DNA of 64,000 nucleotides from Desulfoluna butyratoxydans (lineage in GTDB: Bacteria; Desulfobacterota; Desulfobacteria; Desulfobacterales; Desulfolunaceae): contig NZ_CAADHO010000001.1 in the NCBI RefSeq assembly GCF_900699765.1, forward strand, positions 1 through 64,000, written 5' to 3'. Of this stretch, positions 25,046-32,271 are shown in pieces. Position numbers and translations under genes: made by a program. A model generated the notes under the pieces. The model searched no databases. It was not told the DNA's origin and saw only the letters and a list, made by a program, of their open reading frames with translations. How positions within the stretch are numbered: the stretch's first letter is position 1; each line of letters starts with the position of its first letter.

Positions 25046-25885
25046 CTATACATACCGAACCTCCATCCCTTCACGCTTCAATGCTTCTTCAATCAGATAA
25101 AAGGCCAGCTGGGTTTTTTCATCCTGGTCCATGGATGGGAAAATAACAGAAAGGGCATGGCCACAAGCGGCCACCTGGGCATGGTTTTTTACATGCCGTG
25201 CGTTTCTGACCCCGGCATTCCGAAACATAGGCACCAGCTCGTCATAGACTGTGAAGTAGGCTTCAAGAATTTCCGTTTTGTTTTGTGCCACAACCTCCTG
25301 AAGTCCCCCAACCTTGGCGGCAGTTTGGCGATCAAGAAAATTCGCAAAAAACTGGGAGCCCTGATTGTGGTGATCCGTCACTGTATGACAGTGAACAACG
25401 CGAGCAAGGAAAGCAGGACTTTGAAATTTCGATACGTCCAGAACAAACACAATGCCCCCCTTTACCATCCGGTCATCGTTGGAGTGGCAACCATCATAAA
25501 AGAGCTTGAGATCATCTATCCTCTTCCTCCTGGCGTGTTTCCCTTTCTCTCCTGCCTCCTCCTCGGCATCGAGCAAAACAATGGGCATGCTTGACGCCTG
25601 CGTAAAAACCCGTCGCTGATTCGATACTGAAGCATTAAACAGATCAAAGCCCAGGTACTCATCTTGCCCCATAAGCTTCCAACAGAATTCGAGCATTGCA
25701 TACCTGCCGGAACCGGGCTCTCCGGTAAGCTCAAAAAAAGGGAAGCTGTGCTGTTTCTTTCGGATCTCTTCCGCAACAAGGCTTCCCATCCAAAAACCCA
25801 AAAAGGAAAGCCCCTGCCAATGGAACGTTTCAATGAAAGTCTCAAACCAAAATGTGGAAAACTCGTGTTCCTCTGCCTTAAACAT
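25046..25885 (-). CDS. Stand-alone paralogue of the primase-helicase ATPase domain with altered P-loop
   Basis: 279 residues from ATG 25,885, behind a CGGAGGGG ribosome site; the start overlaps the stop of the preceding gene. It aligns by eye with residues about 505-760 of the primase-helicase: HWQGLSFLGFWMGSLVAEEIRKKQHSFPFFELTGEPGSG here against YSWQGLSCLSWWLGSLFVQQIRKKYRRYPFFEVSGQKDTG there. Both also share a VHCH-T-DHH segment. The Walker A reads GEPGSGRY (55-62): the catalytic Lys and Ser are Arg and Tyr, so ATP hydrolysis is unlikely. The frame is intact, which argues for a retained regulatory or structural role. Confidence 0.75.
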   Translation of the reverse strand: MFKAEEHEFSTFWFETFIETFHWQGLSFLGFWMGSLVAEEIRKKQHSFPFFELTGEPGSGRYAMLEFCWKLMGQDEYLGFDLFNASVSNQRRVFTQASSMPIVLLDAEEEAGEKGKHARRKRIDDLKLFYDGCHSNDDRMVKGGIVFVLDVSKFQSPAFLARVVHCHTVTDHHNQGSQFFANFLDRQTAAKVGGLQEVVAQNKTEILEAYFTVYDELVPMFRNAGVRNARHVKNHAQVAACGHALSVIFPSMDQDEKTQLAFYLIEEALKREGMEVRYV

Positions 25886-26087
25886 AACGCCCCTCCGTCC
25901 CGATCCGTTTGATGCACTCTTGAATATCCGCGCCCCACTTCTCTGTGAGCCAGTCAATGTCTGAAGAGGTCAACGTCTCCCCCCTGTCTACAACTCCCAC
26001 AAGGTAATCAATAATGGCCGAACCCCGCTCCAGGGTGGCCTGGATCTCTTTCACCGTGTCCACTTCGTATGTAATCTGTTTGTGCAT
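25878..26087 (-). CDS. Small early phage protein
   Basis: 69 residues (MHKQITYEVDTVKEIQATLERGSAIIDYLVGVVDRGETLTSSDIDWLTEKWGADIQECIKRIGTEGRYV), acidic and helical. A GGGAG site precedes the ATG, and the end overlaps the helicase paralogue by 8 bases, so the two are co-translated. No family is recognised. Confidence 0.6.
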   Translation of the reverse strand: MHKQITYEVDTVKEIQATLERGSAIIDYLVGVVDRGETLTSSDIDWLTEKWGADIQECIKRIGTEGRYV

Positions 26088-26120
26088 TTGAACTCCCTTA
26101 AACCGTGCCGATGGCAGTGG

Positions 26121-26146
26121 CTCTCACCCCGACAAACATCGGCCCA
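26121..26146 (+). repeat. 26-base direct repeat with internal hairpin, copy 1
   Basis: CTCTCACCCCGACAAACATC followed by GGCCCA. It recurs with one mismatch at 28,622-28,647. The inner CCGA-CAAACA-TCGG can form a hairpin. It lies in the short gap between two early genes. Confidence 0.6.
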
Positions 26147-26153
26147 CATTCAA

Positions 26154-26420
26154 TTAATTTTTCTTTTGAGCAAGGCGAATTTCCAAAGCGATGATTATCA
26201 ATCCTCCATGCCTCATTTCATAAACATGATGAGCGTCCACAACGTCATCGCAACCATCACGCATCGAATACTCAAATGGGTCCAACTCCCTGATCAAGCG
26301 CCCGGCTGGAACCCAATAGTCGTCCAATTGCATGACTCTGGCTTCCACCAGCTGCCCTTCAAGATGTCGTGGGTACGGGCTGTCACCCGCGATGTAAATT
26401 TCTCTTGGCTCAAGTTGCAT
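26154..26420 (-). CDS. Small early phage protein
   Basis: 88 residues starting MQLEPREIYIAGDSPYPRHLEGQLVEARVMQLDDYWVPAGRLIRELDPFEYSMRDGCDDVVDAHHVYEMRHGG. An AAGGAGG site lies 9 bases before ATG 26,420; the in-frame ATG at 26,429 touches that site and is less suitable. It overlaps the upstream gene by 11 bases. Unknown function. Confidence 0.55.
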   Translation of the reverse strand: MQLEPREIYIAGDSPYPRHLEGQLVEARVMQLDDYWVPAGRLIRELDPFEYSMRDGCDDVVDAHHVYEMRHGGLIIIALEIRLAQKKN

Positions 26421-26631
26421 TACCGGCATCCTCCTTCGCATCAATCCGGGCCTGATAATCAGCCATGACGGCGTCCCTCTCTTCTTTCGTATGAAAGGCC
26501 AAAATCCCGGAGTCGTCCCCAAGGGGAAGCCAGCCATTGCCAGAATTGATCTCAATGAGAAACGCGCCCTTGAACCCAGACTCATCTCCCACTAATCGTG
26601 CGGCTCGTCTCAGTCTTGGCTTGGTTGCCAT
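26410..26631 (-). CDS. Small early phage protein
   Basis: 73 residues (MATKPRLRRAARLVGDESGFKGAFLIEINSGNGWLPLGDDSGILAFHTKEERDAVMADYQARIDAKEDAGNAT). A GGAGGATCAGGAC ribosome region precedes the ATG. The central part looks like a small beta-rich domain ending in a helix. No family is recognised. It is part of the early operon after the CII-like gene. Confidence 0.6.
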   Translation of the reverse strand: MATKPRLRRAARLVGDESGFKGAFLIEINSGNGWLPLGDDSGILAFHTKEERDAVMADYQARIDAKEDAGNAT

Positions 26632-26643
26632 GTCCTGATCCTC

Positions 26644-27132
26644 CTACGCATAAATTGTTTGTAGTTTGGCGATCTCGGTCTTGATGGCCAGGTACAATCC
26701 GGCAAATGCCTGAAGAGCTTCCCAGGTCTCCTTCTCGCACTCGGCCAGCCTTGCGTTGTCCATGCCGCCGTCGTCACTGAGGCCATCGGCCAAAACCTTG
26801 ATGGCTTCTGCTGACTCCTTGGCGGTGGAAGCGCAGTATTGCATCCAGCTTACGGGGCTGATCTCGCCCTCGTCTTCGGGGATGGGCAGGCTGATCCGGT
26901 TGAAATAGCGGTTCACCTCGTCCAGGCTGGTGAGGTTCCCGGTCTCCTCCAGGACCACCATCCAGTCCAGGAGGCCCAGCTTGTTGGTGCGGCGCCCCAC
27001 GGAGTGGGGATCCACATCCGCATAAAGGGTCTGGGGCCGAACCGACAACCGGTTGGCCAGCAGCTTGACCCCATGGTCTTTAACATCCCGTTGAACGCCC
27101 CTTAAAAGCTCAATGAATTCCGGTCTATACAT
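26644..27132 (-). CDS. CII-like phage regulatory protein (CP76 family)
   Basis: 162 residues. The N-terminus (MYRPEFIELLRGVQRDVKDHGVKLLANRLSVRPQTLYADVDPHSVGRRTNKLGLLDWMVVLEETGNLTSLDEVNRYFN) matches the CP76/CII-type activators of P2- and Mu-like phages: a helix-turn-helix that chooses between lysogenic and lytic programmes. A GAGGTGAATC site precedes the ATG. It follows the Cro-like gene by 122 bases. Confidence 0.75.
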   Translation of the reverse strand: MYRPEFIELLRGVQRDVKDHGVKLLANRLSVRPQTLYADVDPHSVGRRTNKLGLLDWMVVLEETGNLTSLDEVNRYFNRISLPIPEDEGEISPVSWMQYCASTAKESAEAIKVLADGLSDDGGMDNARLAECEKETWEALQAFAGLYLAIKTEIAKLQTIYA

Positions 27133-27254
27133 GATTCACCTCTTCACATTCCTGTTATCTATTCGATTTAAAAGTGCAATCCTGGCTTAACAGCCAGCCC
27201 GCCACTAAACTTTTTTGCTTGCGCCACTCAACAATTGTGGCAAGATGGGAGCAC

Positions 27255-27464
27255 TTAACAATTTGGCGGCCAAATTTCTGAGGGTTCCGTATTAAGAGTG
27301 TTGGCGATCAGCCACCTCAACGGAGAACCTGGATATTTCCCAGCCATGACCTGACTCACCATTGAGCGAGACACGTCTGCTTTATTGGCAAGATCAACAG
27401 GGCGAACGCCCACAGCCTTCAAGGCCTTTTTAATTTGATCTTTGGACATGTAGTCTTTGGTCAT
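27255..27464 (-). CDS. Cro-like helix-turn-helix repressor
   Basis: 69 residues from ATG 27,464 (MTKDYMSKDQIKKALKAVGVRPVDLANKADVSRSMVSQVMAGKYPGSPLRWLIANTLNTEPSEIWPPNC). This is a compact helix-turn-helix of the Ner/Nlp type, with recognition helix around SRSMVSQVMAG and the family ending S-E-I-W-P. A second start at 27,497 is possible. Divergent from the CI-type repressor, it is most likely the lytic switch protein. Confidence 0.8.
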   Translation of the reverse strand: MTKDYMSKDQIKKALKAVGVRPVDLANKADVSRSMVSQVMAGKYPGSPLRWLIANTLNTEPSEIWPPNC

Positions 27465-27557
27465 GACACCCCCGTCTGATCGATTTTGGATATACAAATG
27501 TTAAGTAACTGTATTCTTCAACCGGATTTGGATAATTGTCAAGAGGAAAAGTTAAGT
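27465..27557. promoter_or_regulatory. Lysis-lysogeny switch region between cro-like and cI-like genes
   Basis: A 93-base divergent gap. TGTTAAGT occurs at 27,499 and a close form AGTTAAGT at 27,550; inverted forms occur at 27,252 (CACTTAACA) and 27,185 (GCTTAACAG) beyond the cro-like gene. On the minus strand TTGAAG is followed 18 bases on by TTGTAT, and on the plus strand GATAAT near 27,532 could be a -10. The TTAAG repeats are candidate operators for either repressor. Confidence 0.5.
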
Positions 27558-28010
27558 ATGGATATGATTGTATCTCGTTTACGGACAGTTGTAGGCGTAG
27601 TCTGCAACGGCAATGCCCGTGAATTTGCAAGAAAAACCGGCATCCCCTACAGCACATTGCAGGGATACTTTCATAAACGTTTACCCAAAGCTGAGTACCT
27701 CGCCCTAATGGCGGAAAACGCAGGGGTGAACATCACATGGCTATTGACCGGTATTGGAGAAATGTTGCTGGATGAGTCCGCAACATCGGGAAAGAATAAA
27801 GACGACCTCCAAATGGACCTGGAAGTTCTGCACCGAATTATCAAATGGGTGGAAGAGTGGCTGGACAGGGAAGACAAATTCCTCCCACCGGACAAGAAAG
27901 CCCGGTTCATTGCCCTGGCCTATGAATATTTCACGACACCCCGGGAAAGTGGGGACGGCAGGGATGTGAACGATAGCGATATGAACAAGTGGCTTAGGTT
28001 GGTCGTGTAG
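27558..28010 (+). CDS. CI-type phage repressor
   Basis: 150 residues from ATG 27,558, behind an AAGAGGAAAA ribosome site (27,541-27,550). The N-terminal helix-turn-helix is RLRTVVGVVCNGNAREFARKTGIPYSTLQGYFHKRLPKAEYLALMAENAGVNITWLLTGIGEM, the Phage_CI_repr pattern including the W-L-L-T-G-x-G-x-M ending. The C-terminal half is short and lacks a visible LexA-type peptidase motif, so induction probably does not run through self-cleavage. It is followed by a strong terminator. Confidence 0.85.
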   Translation: MDMIVSRLRTVVGVVCNGNAREFARKTGIPYSTLQGYFHKRLPKAEYLALMAENAGVNITWLLTGIGEMLLDESATSGKNKDDLQMDLEVLHRIIKWVEEWLDREDKFLPPDKKARFIALAYEYFTTPRESGDGRDVNDSDMNKWLRLVV

Positions 28011-28065
28011 ATACCCGGCGTTTCATAGCAGTAACCAATGCGCTTATTGCCACAAATCTAAAATA

Positions 28066-28104
28066 CAAAGGCCCGGCATCCACACAGATGCCGGGCCTTT
28101 TTTT
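28066..28104 (+). terminator. Strong intrinsic terminator after the repressor
   Basis: AAAGGCCCGGCATC pairs fully with GATGCCGGGCCTTT around a short CACACA loop and is followed by a T-run. It isolates repressor transcription from the genes towards the integrase. Confidence 0.9.
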
Positions 28105-28192
28105 GCTTGTACATTCCCCCACAGGTTGCACTATGCCAACACCTGCGCTAAACGGGCATCTCCTGAAATTCAAAGGAGATAAAGCAGGTATT

Positions 28193-28486
28193 ATGAATCA
28201 CGATGCATTGGAATCGCAGATGGAAGCCCTCGCAACCGAAGCCCAGCCCAACACACCTCCGAAGCGCAGCACACATCAACAGCCCATCGCCCTTGCCCCC
28301 GCCATAAGCAAGCGGTGGATTGTAACGCTGATGCTGACCGCCGCTCTTTTCGGTGCCATGATCACAGGGCTCATTTGCCTCACCTCCAGCCCACCGCCTT
28401 CTGCACTTATGCAAGCCGTGGGCACGAAACAGGGAGAACCGACAATAGACGTCTTCTTCCTGGGCATTGGCCGTTACCGCAACTAA
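28193..28486 (+). CDS. Small single-span membrane protein
   Basis: 97 residues from ATG 28,193; AAGGAG lies at 28,173-28,178, a rather long spacing. It has a Pro/Gln-rich cytoplasmic start and one membrane span (about 40-62, IVTLMLTAALFGAMITGLICLTS), and ends VFFLGIGRYRN. It lies between two terminators next to the repressor, a position where lysogenic conversion genes are expressed from the prophage. Function unknown. Confidence 0.5.
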   Translation: MNHDALESQMEALATEAQPNTPPKRSTHQQPIALAPAISKRWIVTLMLTAALFGAMITGLICLTSSPPPSALMQAVGTKQGEPTIDVFFLGIGRYRN

Positions 28487-28510
28487 TCAACGGCCAGACA
28501 ATCAAAAAAC

Positions 28511-28547
28511 AACAAAGCCCATAGGCGCCTGCTGCCATGGGCTTTTT
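28511..28547 (+). terminator. Intrinsic terminator
   Basis: ACAAAGCCCAT and ATGGGCTTTTTGT form a long stem around a 14-base loop. It follows the small membrane-protein gene by about 25 bases. Confidence 0.8.
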
Positions 28548-28621
28548 GTGTTGGGCCGAAGGCTGTAAAAAAATGGCCTCAACCATTTGACCTGTTCGGT
28601 ATATTCCGATAGGTTGAAATT

Positions 28622-28675
28622 CTCTCACCCCGATAAACATCGGCCCATATCCGGTCCTTCCGGTATGGGCTCTTT
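28622..28675 (+). repeat. 26-base direct repeat copy 2, joined to a terminator-like hairpin
   Basis: 28,622-28,647 repeats 26,121-26,146 with one T/C change. It runs into a second hairpin, CCCATATCCGG / CCGGTATGGG with one bulged T (28,644-28,669), followed by CTCTTTGTG. The 26-base unit is therefore shared by two different contexts and is probably a protein-binding or RNA element and not part of a gene. Confidence 0.55.
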
Positions 28676-28722
28676 GTGTTTGCCCCGGAAGGTTTGACAT
28701 CAAGCCCAAAGGGGGAGACACC

Positions 28723-29037
28723 ATGCCTCAGATCCGGCCCGCAACCTGCGGACGCAAATCCCATTTACCTGTTGATGAAATCCTTCACCTCCTGGACGAA
28801 GGCCACACGCAAACCTACGTGGCCATCCTCTACGGCGTGACCCAGCCCACCATCAGCCGTCTTTTCTCGTCTACCCAGAAAGGCCCGGCCATCAAAAAAA
28901 TAGATCCGTCCGTCAAGCTCTGCTCGTGCTGCAACAAGCGACAGGTGGCCAAGGGCAATCATACCCTGTGCGCCTGGTGCTTCACCCATGAAGACACCGC
29001 GGGCTCCTCCTTTGCAGATCACGCCCTGGCCATTTGA
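28723..29037 (+). CDS. Helix-turn-helix plus zinc-ribbon small protein
   Basis: 104 residues. The N-terminal segment VDEILHLLDEGHTQTYVAILYGVTQPTISRLFSS (16-50) is a resolvase-type helix-turn-helix. The C-terminal segment has two Cys pairs (CSCCNKR and CAWC), a likely zinc ribbon. It lies between the repressor and the integrase. It may be an excisionase/regulator; that is inference. Confidence 0.65.
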   Translation: MPQIRPATCGRKSHLPVDEILHLLDEGHTQTYVAILYGVTQPTISRLFSSTQKGPAIKKIDPSVKLCSCCNKRQVAKGNHTLCAWCFTHEDTAGSSFADHALAI

Positions 29038-29081
29038 CCCCGTCCATACCCAAACCCACTGAAGCAGAACGAGGCAGACAC

Positions 29082-29360
29082 ATGACACTTTACCGCGTCC
29101 TTCAAATCCGTACCTGTCGCCGGGGTGACTGGCACTCCCACCTGTTTGAAATGAGAAACCCACCCGGGCCCTGGCACCGCATCGATGCCACTGTGCCCGA
29201 TGCCGAGCACCTGCTGTACTGCCTGAAACATGCCATCCTTGCCGATCCGGATCTGATTGGAGAGACACTGGTATTCGACAACGGCGCCCTGGTGGCCAAG
29301 CCCACCAATGACAACGCGCGCCGCCCCTGCGCGATTCTTTCTCAGACTTTCTTGTTTTAG
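29082..29360 (+). CDS. Small phage protein of unknown function
   Basis: 92 residues starting MTLYRVLQIRTCRRGDWHSHLFEMRNPPGPWHRIDATVPDAEHLLYCLKHAILADPDLIGETLVFDNGALVAKPTNDNARRP. The ATG at 29,082 is preceded by GAGG at 29,071; the frame begins earlier at a TTG overlapping the previous stop. No family is recognised. Confidence 0.5.
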   Translation: MTLYRVLQIRTCRRGDWHSHLFEMRNPPGPWHRIDATVPDAEHLLYCLKHAILADPDLIGETLVFDNGALVAKPTNDNARRPCAILSQTFLF

Positions 29361-29443
29361 GCTGATACCTCCTCATGTTACGACGGTCCCGACATACACA
29401 CACTGGTGCATTCAACAGAGGGAATGCAACGGGAGGGCTGTGC

Positions 29444-30607
29444 ATGAAGGGGTCTATTGCAACACGTCAAAAATGTGCGGTCTGCGGCGGCAAGCTGATT
29501 CACGATGAACGCCGCCACGGATGCTTCTGCCTGAAGCATCCCGACATGGGGGCCACCAGATTCATCGTGCGGTTTCCCGGCGGGATCTTCGCAAACCATG
29601 GAAGCTATGAGTCGGCCGCACAGCACCTCAACTACCTGCGCCATGAAAAGGGAATCCGGCAGGAACGCTTCAACCCGGAGGATTATAAAAAGGAGAGGCC
29701 CAACTCCTTCATCTCCCTGGCCCCCAAATACCTTCGCCGAAAAAAAGACCGGTCCAGCTACAAAGACATTGCCCGGATGATCAACCGCGCCTCCACGTTC
29801 TTCGGCCCCACAAACGTGCGGGAGATCAACGGGGCCGACATCGAAGACTATCTTTATTCCATCCCGGACATCTCCGAGAAAACCCGCTTCAACCATTGCA
29901 GCCAGCTTTCCGATTTCTGGAAGTGGTGCCTTGCCCGTGGCAACATCATCACCCTGGCCGAGATGCCCATCTTTCCTAAAATTGATTTTGAACTCGGCTG
30001 GCGCAACTACACGGACTGGGACACCCAGAACAAAGTCATCGAAGCCCTGGAGGAACACCCCAACCCCAAGGTGGCCTTCGGCTGCGACATGCTCCGCACC
30101 TACACCGCCATCCGCCCCACGGATCTGCGCAGGCTCACCGAGGACAGCCTGGGCGATGACGGGTGGCTCACCATCAAGAATCCCACCAAGCTCAAAAACA
30201 AGTTCAAGCGGATCCACCTCCACCCCGATCACATCGAGGAGTGGAAGCGTCTCCAGGAACGATACCCCGCCCACCCGGACATGCCCTTCTTCAGACACGC
30301 CGCCGGCAACGCCCTGGCCAAACCGGACAGCCCCTTCGGCATCCGCTACCTGGCCAAGATGTGGAAGAACGCGGCGGAGTCCATCGGCCTCTTCGGCGTA
30401 AGCCTCTACCCCGGGACCAAGCACACCACGGCCACGGAGACAGCAAAACTCCTGGGCCGCGAAGCCGCAAAAAGAGCGTCCGGGTTATCCAACCCGGCCT
30501 TTAATCGGTACTGTGATGTGGAGGATGATTCGGCCTATCAGACTGTGGCGACTATCCGCGCCAAGATGCATGGAGAGGTGCTTCCGTTGAAGCGAAAGAA
30601 AAGATGA
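29444..30607 (+). CDS. Tyrosine-type phage integrase
   Basis: 387 residues from ATG 29,444, behind GGGAGGG. An N-terminal zinc ribbon (C11, C14 and C27/C29) precedes a SAM-like core-binding domain (about 88-165) and the catalytic domain. Visible catalytic residues are R224 (TAIRPTD), K249/K251 and Y356 (NRYC). The usual H-x-x-R box reads P323-G-T-K326 followed by H-T-T-A-T, so the second Arg is Lys and the first His is Pro; an uncommon active-site version seen in some integrases of related anaerobes. It ends 62 bases before a tRNA-Gly fragment, the attachment site. Confidence 0.88.
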   Translation: MKGSIATRQKCAVCGGKLIHDERRHGCFCLKHPDMGATRFIVRFPGGIFANHGSYESAAQHLNYLRHEKGIRQERFNPEDYKKERPNSFISLAPKYLRRKKDRSSYKDIARMINRASTFFGPTNVREINGADIEDYLYSIPDISEKTRFNHCSQLSDFWKWCLARGNIITLAEMPIFPKIDFELGWRNYTDWDTQNKVIEALEEHPNPKVAFGCDMLRTYTAIRPTDLRRLTEDSLGDDGWLTIKNPTKLKNKFKRIHLHPDHIEEWKRLQERYPAHPDMPFFRHAAGNALAKPDSPFGIRYLAKMWKNAAESIGLFGVSLYPGTKHTTATETAKLLGREAAKRASGLSNPAFNRYCDVEDDSAYQTVATIRAKMHGEVLPLKRKKR

Positions 30608-30668
30608 ATTTGTGCAAAATTTGTGCAGCCATTTTTTAACATACTGATTTAACACATAAAAAAGCATA

Positions 30669-30701
30669 GGGTAGCGGGTTCAAGTCCCGTTTCCCGCTCC
30701 A
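30669..30701 (+). other. Prophage attachment site: tRNA-Gly 3' fragment
   Basis: The segment reads as the T-arm (GCGGG-TTCAAGT-CCCGT), the 3' acceptor strand TTCCCGC, a T discriminator and CCA: the end of a tRNA-Gly whose 5' acceptor would be GCGGGAA. No tRNA body lies upstream, so this is the distal duplicate made by integration; the intact tRNA-Gly should be at the other prophage end, left of this window. Being 62 bases from the integrase stop fits integration into a tRNA 3' end. tRNA identity is inferred from the acceptor strand. Confidence 0.85.
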
Positions 30702-30760
30702 TAAAAGCTTATAAATTCAGAGATTTACAAAACACTGCACATCTCGGATTTACCCCATAC

Positions 30761-30799
30761 AACAGCCGTAAAGAGGCAACTCTTTACGGCTGTTTTTTT
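30761..30799 (+). terminator. Strong intrinsic terminator beyond the attachment site
   Basis: ACAGCCGTAAAGAG and CTCTTTACGGCTGT pair perfectly around GCAA and are followed by seven T. It lies just past the prophage end and probably was the terminator of the host tRNA-Gly transcript before integration. Confidence 0.9.
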
Positions 30800-30887
30800 C
30801 ACAAACGCCCTCCCCTCTCCTACATCACCCCGAGTGCCACCTTGCGAACTCAGGAGCCGGAAAAGCGAATACTCCCACGGGGAATTG

Positions 30888-30970
30888 TAGGGTGCGCCGT
30901 GCGCACCGCATTTTCCGAAAACCGATACGGTTTCGTGTTGCACAAAGCAATGCGGGAGCCGTTACCTACC
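30888..30970 (+). repeat. GTAGGGTGCGC-type palindromic element, copy A
   Basis: It begins GTAGGGTGCGCCGTGCGCAC with internal palindrome GTGCGC and ends GGAGCCGTTACCTACCC. The inner part (TTTTCCGAAAACCG...) resembles the start of the longer copy at 41,699-41,827 and a degraded copy near 32,929-33,010. Confidence 0.6.
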
Positions 30971-30995
30971 CGCCGCAGCATCGGTTGGGTGGAGG

Positions 30996-31016
30996 ATTTT
31001 GTCAAATGTGTAGGTG
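30996..31016 (+). repeat. REP-like 21-mer, left arm
   Basis: ATTTTGTCAAATGTGTAGGT plus G. The exact reverse complement occurs at 31,812-31,832, so the pair faces each other across the membrane-protein gene. The shape (GTCAAAT...GGTG...CCCC) resembles palindromes linked to REP-associated tyrosine transposases. Confidence 0.7.
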
Positions 31017-31234
31017 CGCCCCCCTATACGCACGACCCCCTATACGCTATACATCCCTCGTTCAATTGTAGATTGACTACCCTGGAGCGAAAGGACTTAA
31101 GTCTCTCAGCTTCTACTTTACAAAAGATATTGCATCACAGTAAATATTAAGTCCTGTTAATTGACAGCACGAGAATAGCATCAGTAATGAGTCCTTTAAC
31201 AATACAATAAAGAATACACGATTTAAGGATTAAG

Positions 31235-31795
31235 ATGAAAGACGGCGAACACGTCACGATAGAGATCCCTGAAAAAGGTTTAAGATTCAACCCTCTCCTT
31301 GTCGTTATTGCCTTATTACTGGTGGCGTTCATTACAACATACTTTGTATTTTTAATAGACCCGTCTTTGAACAATACCACCGATCATTTATCTCTTTTAC
31401 CAACCCAGGTCTTTTTTACTTTCTTTTGTCCCTTCTATCTTTTTACAGGAGCTGCTTTTTATTGTCTTACCAAAGGGCTTGTATGGAAACTTCAATATGA
31501 CAATTCGAACGATAATTGGACGTGCATCATATACACGAAACGTCTTCCGCTTGAGTTCAAGACCAACGACATTCAAATGGTTTGGATAAACTGGAAGACC
31601 CACGTCTTCCTCAAAAGCGGTCAAAGGGTAACGTTCAAAAACAGTCCTGATATGTTCCAACTCCTGATTGACAAGAGCATCCCACGTACGTGGGGCATGG
31701 CTTCACGCACAAGCAACAAGGATGCCTTTGAGAAAGATATCGAAGGAGCTGAAGGTGGATGGTTTTTCAAAGCGATATATTTGAATGATGAGTGA
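31235..31795 (+). CDS. Unknown two-span membrane protein
   Basis: 186 residues. Two membrane spans (about 18-40 and 58-84: NPLLVVIALLLVAFITTYFVFLI and QVFFTFFCPFYLFTGAAFYCL) are followed by a soluble C-terminal half (LQYDNSNDNWTCIIYTKRLPLEFKTNDIQMVWINWKTHVFLKSGQRVTFKNSPDMFQLLI) resembling a small PH-like beta domain. Low GC compared with the neighbours. It is enclosed by an inverted 21-base repeat, which suggests recent acquisition. Family not recognised. Confidence 0.65.
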   Translation: MKDGEHVTIEIPEKGLRFNPLLVVIALLLVAFITTYFVFLIDPSLNNTTDHLSLLPTQVFFTFFCPFYLFTGAAFYCLTKGLVWKLQYDNSNDNWTCIIYTKRLPLEFKTNDIQMVWINWKTHVFLKSGQRVTFKNSPDMFQLLIDKSIPRTWGMASRTSNKDAFEKDIEGAEGGWFFKAIYLNDE

Positions 31796-31811
31796 TCCAG
31801 TAAAGGGGTCA

Positions 31812-31832
31812 CACCTACACATTTGACAAAAT
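31812..31832 (-). repeat. REP-like 21-mer, right arm
   Basis: Exact inverted copy of 30,996-31,016. A diverged third copy (GGGGCTGTACCTGCACGTTT, then GACA) lies at 31,951-31,974 in the same orientation as this one. Confidence 0.7.
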
Positions 31833-32271
31833 GCCCTCTTTCCGGCCTCACAAGGGACGGTGTGTGGCCCCCGATTTTCTTTTAGAAAACACGAAGCTGT
31901 TCTGACTTATGTCACGCAGCATCATCGTGTATTGCCGAGTGTGTGGGAAAGGGGCTGTACCTGCACGTTTGACACCTCCCTGCCCCTCCCAACCCTGCCT
32001 GACTCTGACCAAATACGTTGCATGGTTTCATTGCATCCCCCTACCGTCAAAGATGAATGAATACGGTTCACGCAACAAAAAGCGGTGCGGGGACCGCACC
32101 CTACCTGCCCCCACCGTCACGACCTAGGACGAGTCTCCCGACATGTCGGGGCGTAACGATACGCCAACCCATACAGAGATCACACGGCAGGAAGCTATAC
32201 ACAATGCGGGAGTTGAAATTTTTTATCTCATGTTCACCCTTGAAGAAAAATAAATTTCACCTATGATTGAG
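31833..32271. other. Gene-free host gap
   Basis: No convincing coding sequence. It holds the third REP-like copy (31,951-31,974), part of a GGTGCGG-GACCGCACC element (about 32,060-32,110) and a perfect palindrome CCCGACATGTCGGG (about 32,138-32,151). The last 80 bases are AT-rich and probably carry the promoter for the structured leader and scaffold gene. Confidence 0.5.

Larger units (their letters stand above)
30800..31234. other. Gene-free host gap with dispersed repeats
   Basis: About 435 bases without a convincing gene. It contains a GTAGGGTGCGC...GCGCACC-type element (30,888-30,970) related to elements near 32,060, 32,930 and 41,700, and the left arm of an inverted REP-like pair (30,996-31,016). 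The last 80 bases are AT-rich and probably hold the promoter of the next gene. Confidence 0.5.

Noticed and set aside
30842..31150. Plus-strand 102-codon frame after the prophage end
   Set aside because: It runs through two dispersed repeat elements, has no ribosome site and no recognisable protein features.
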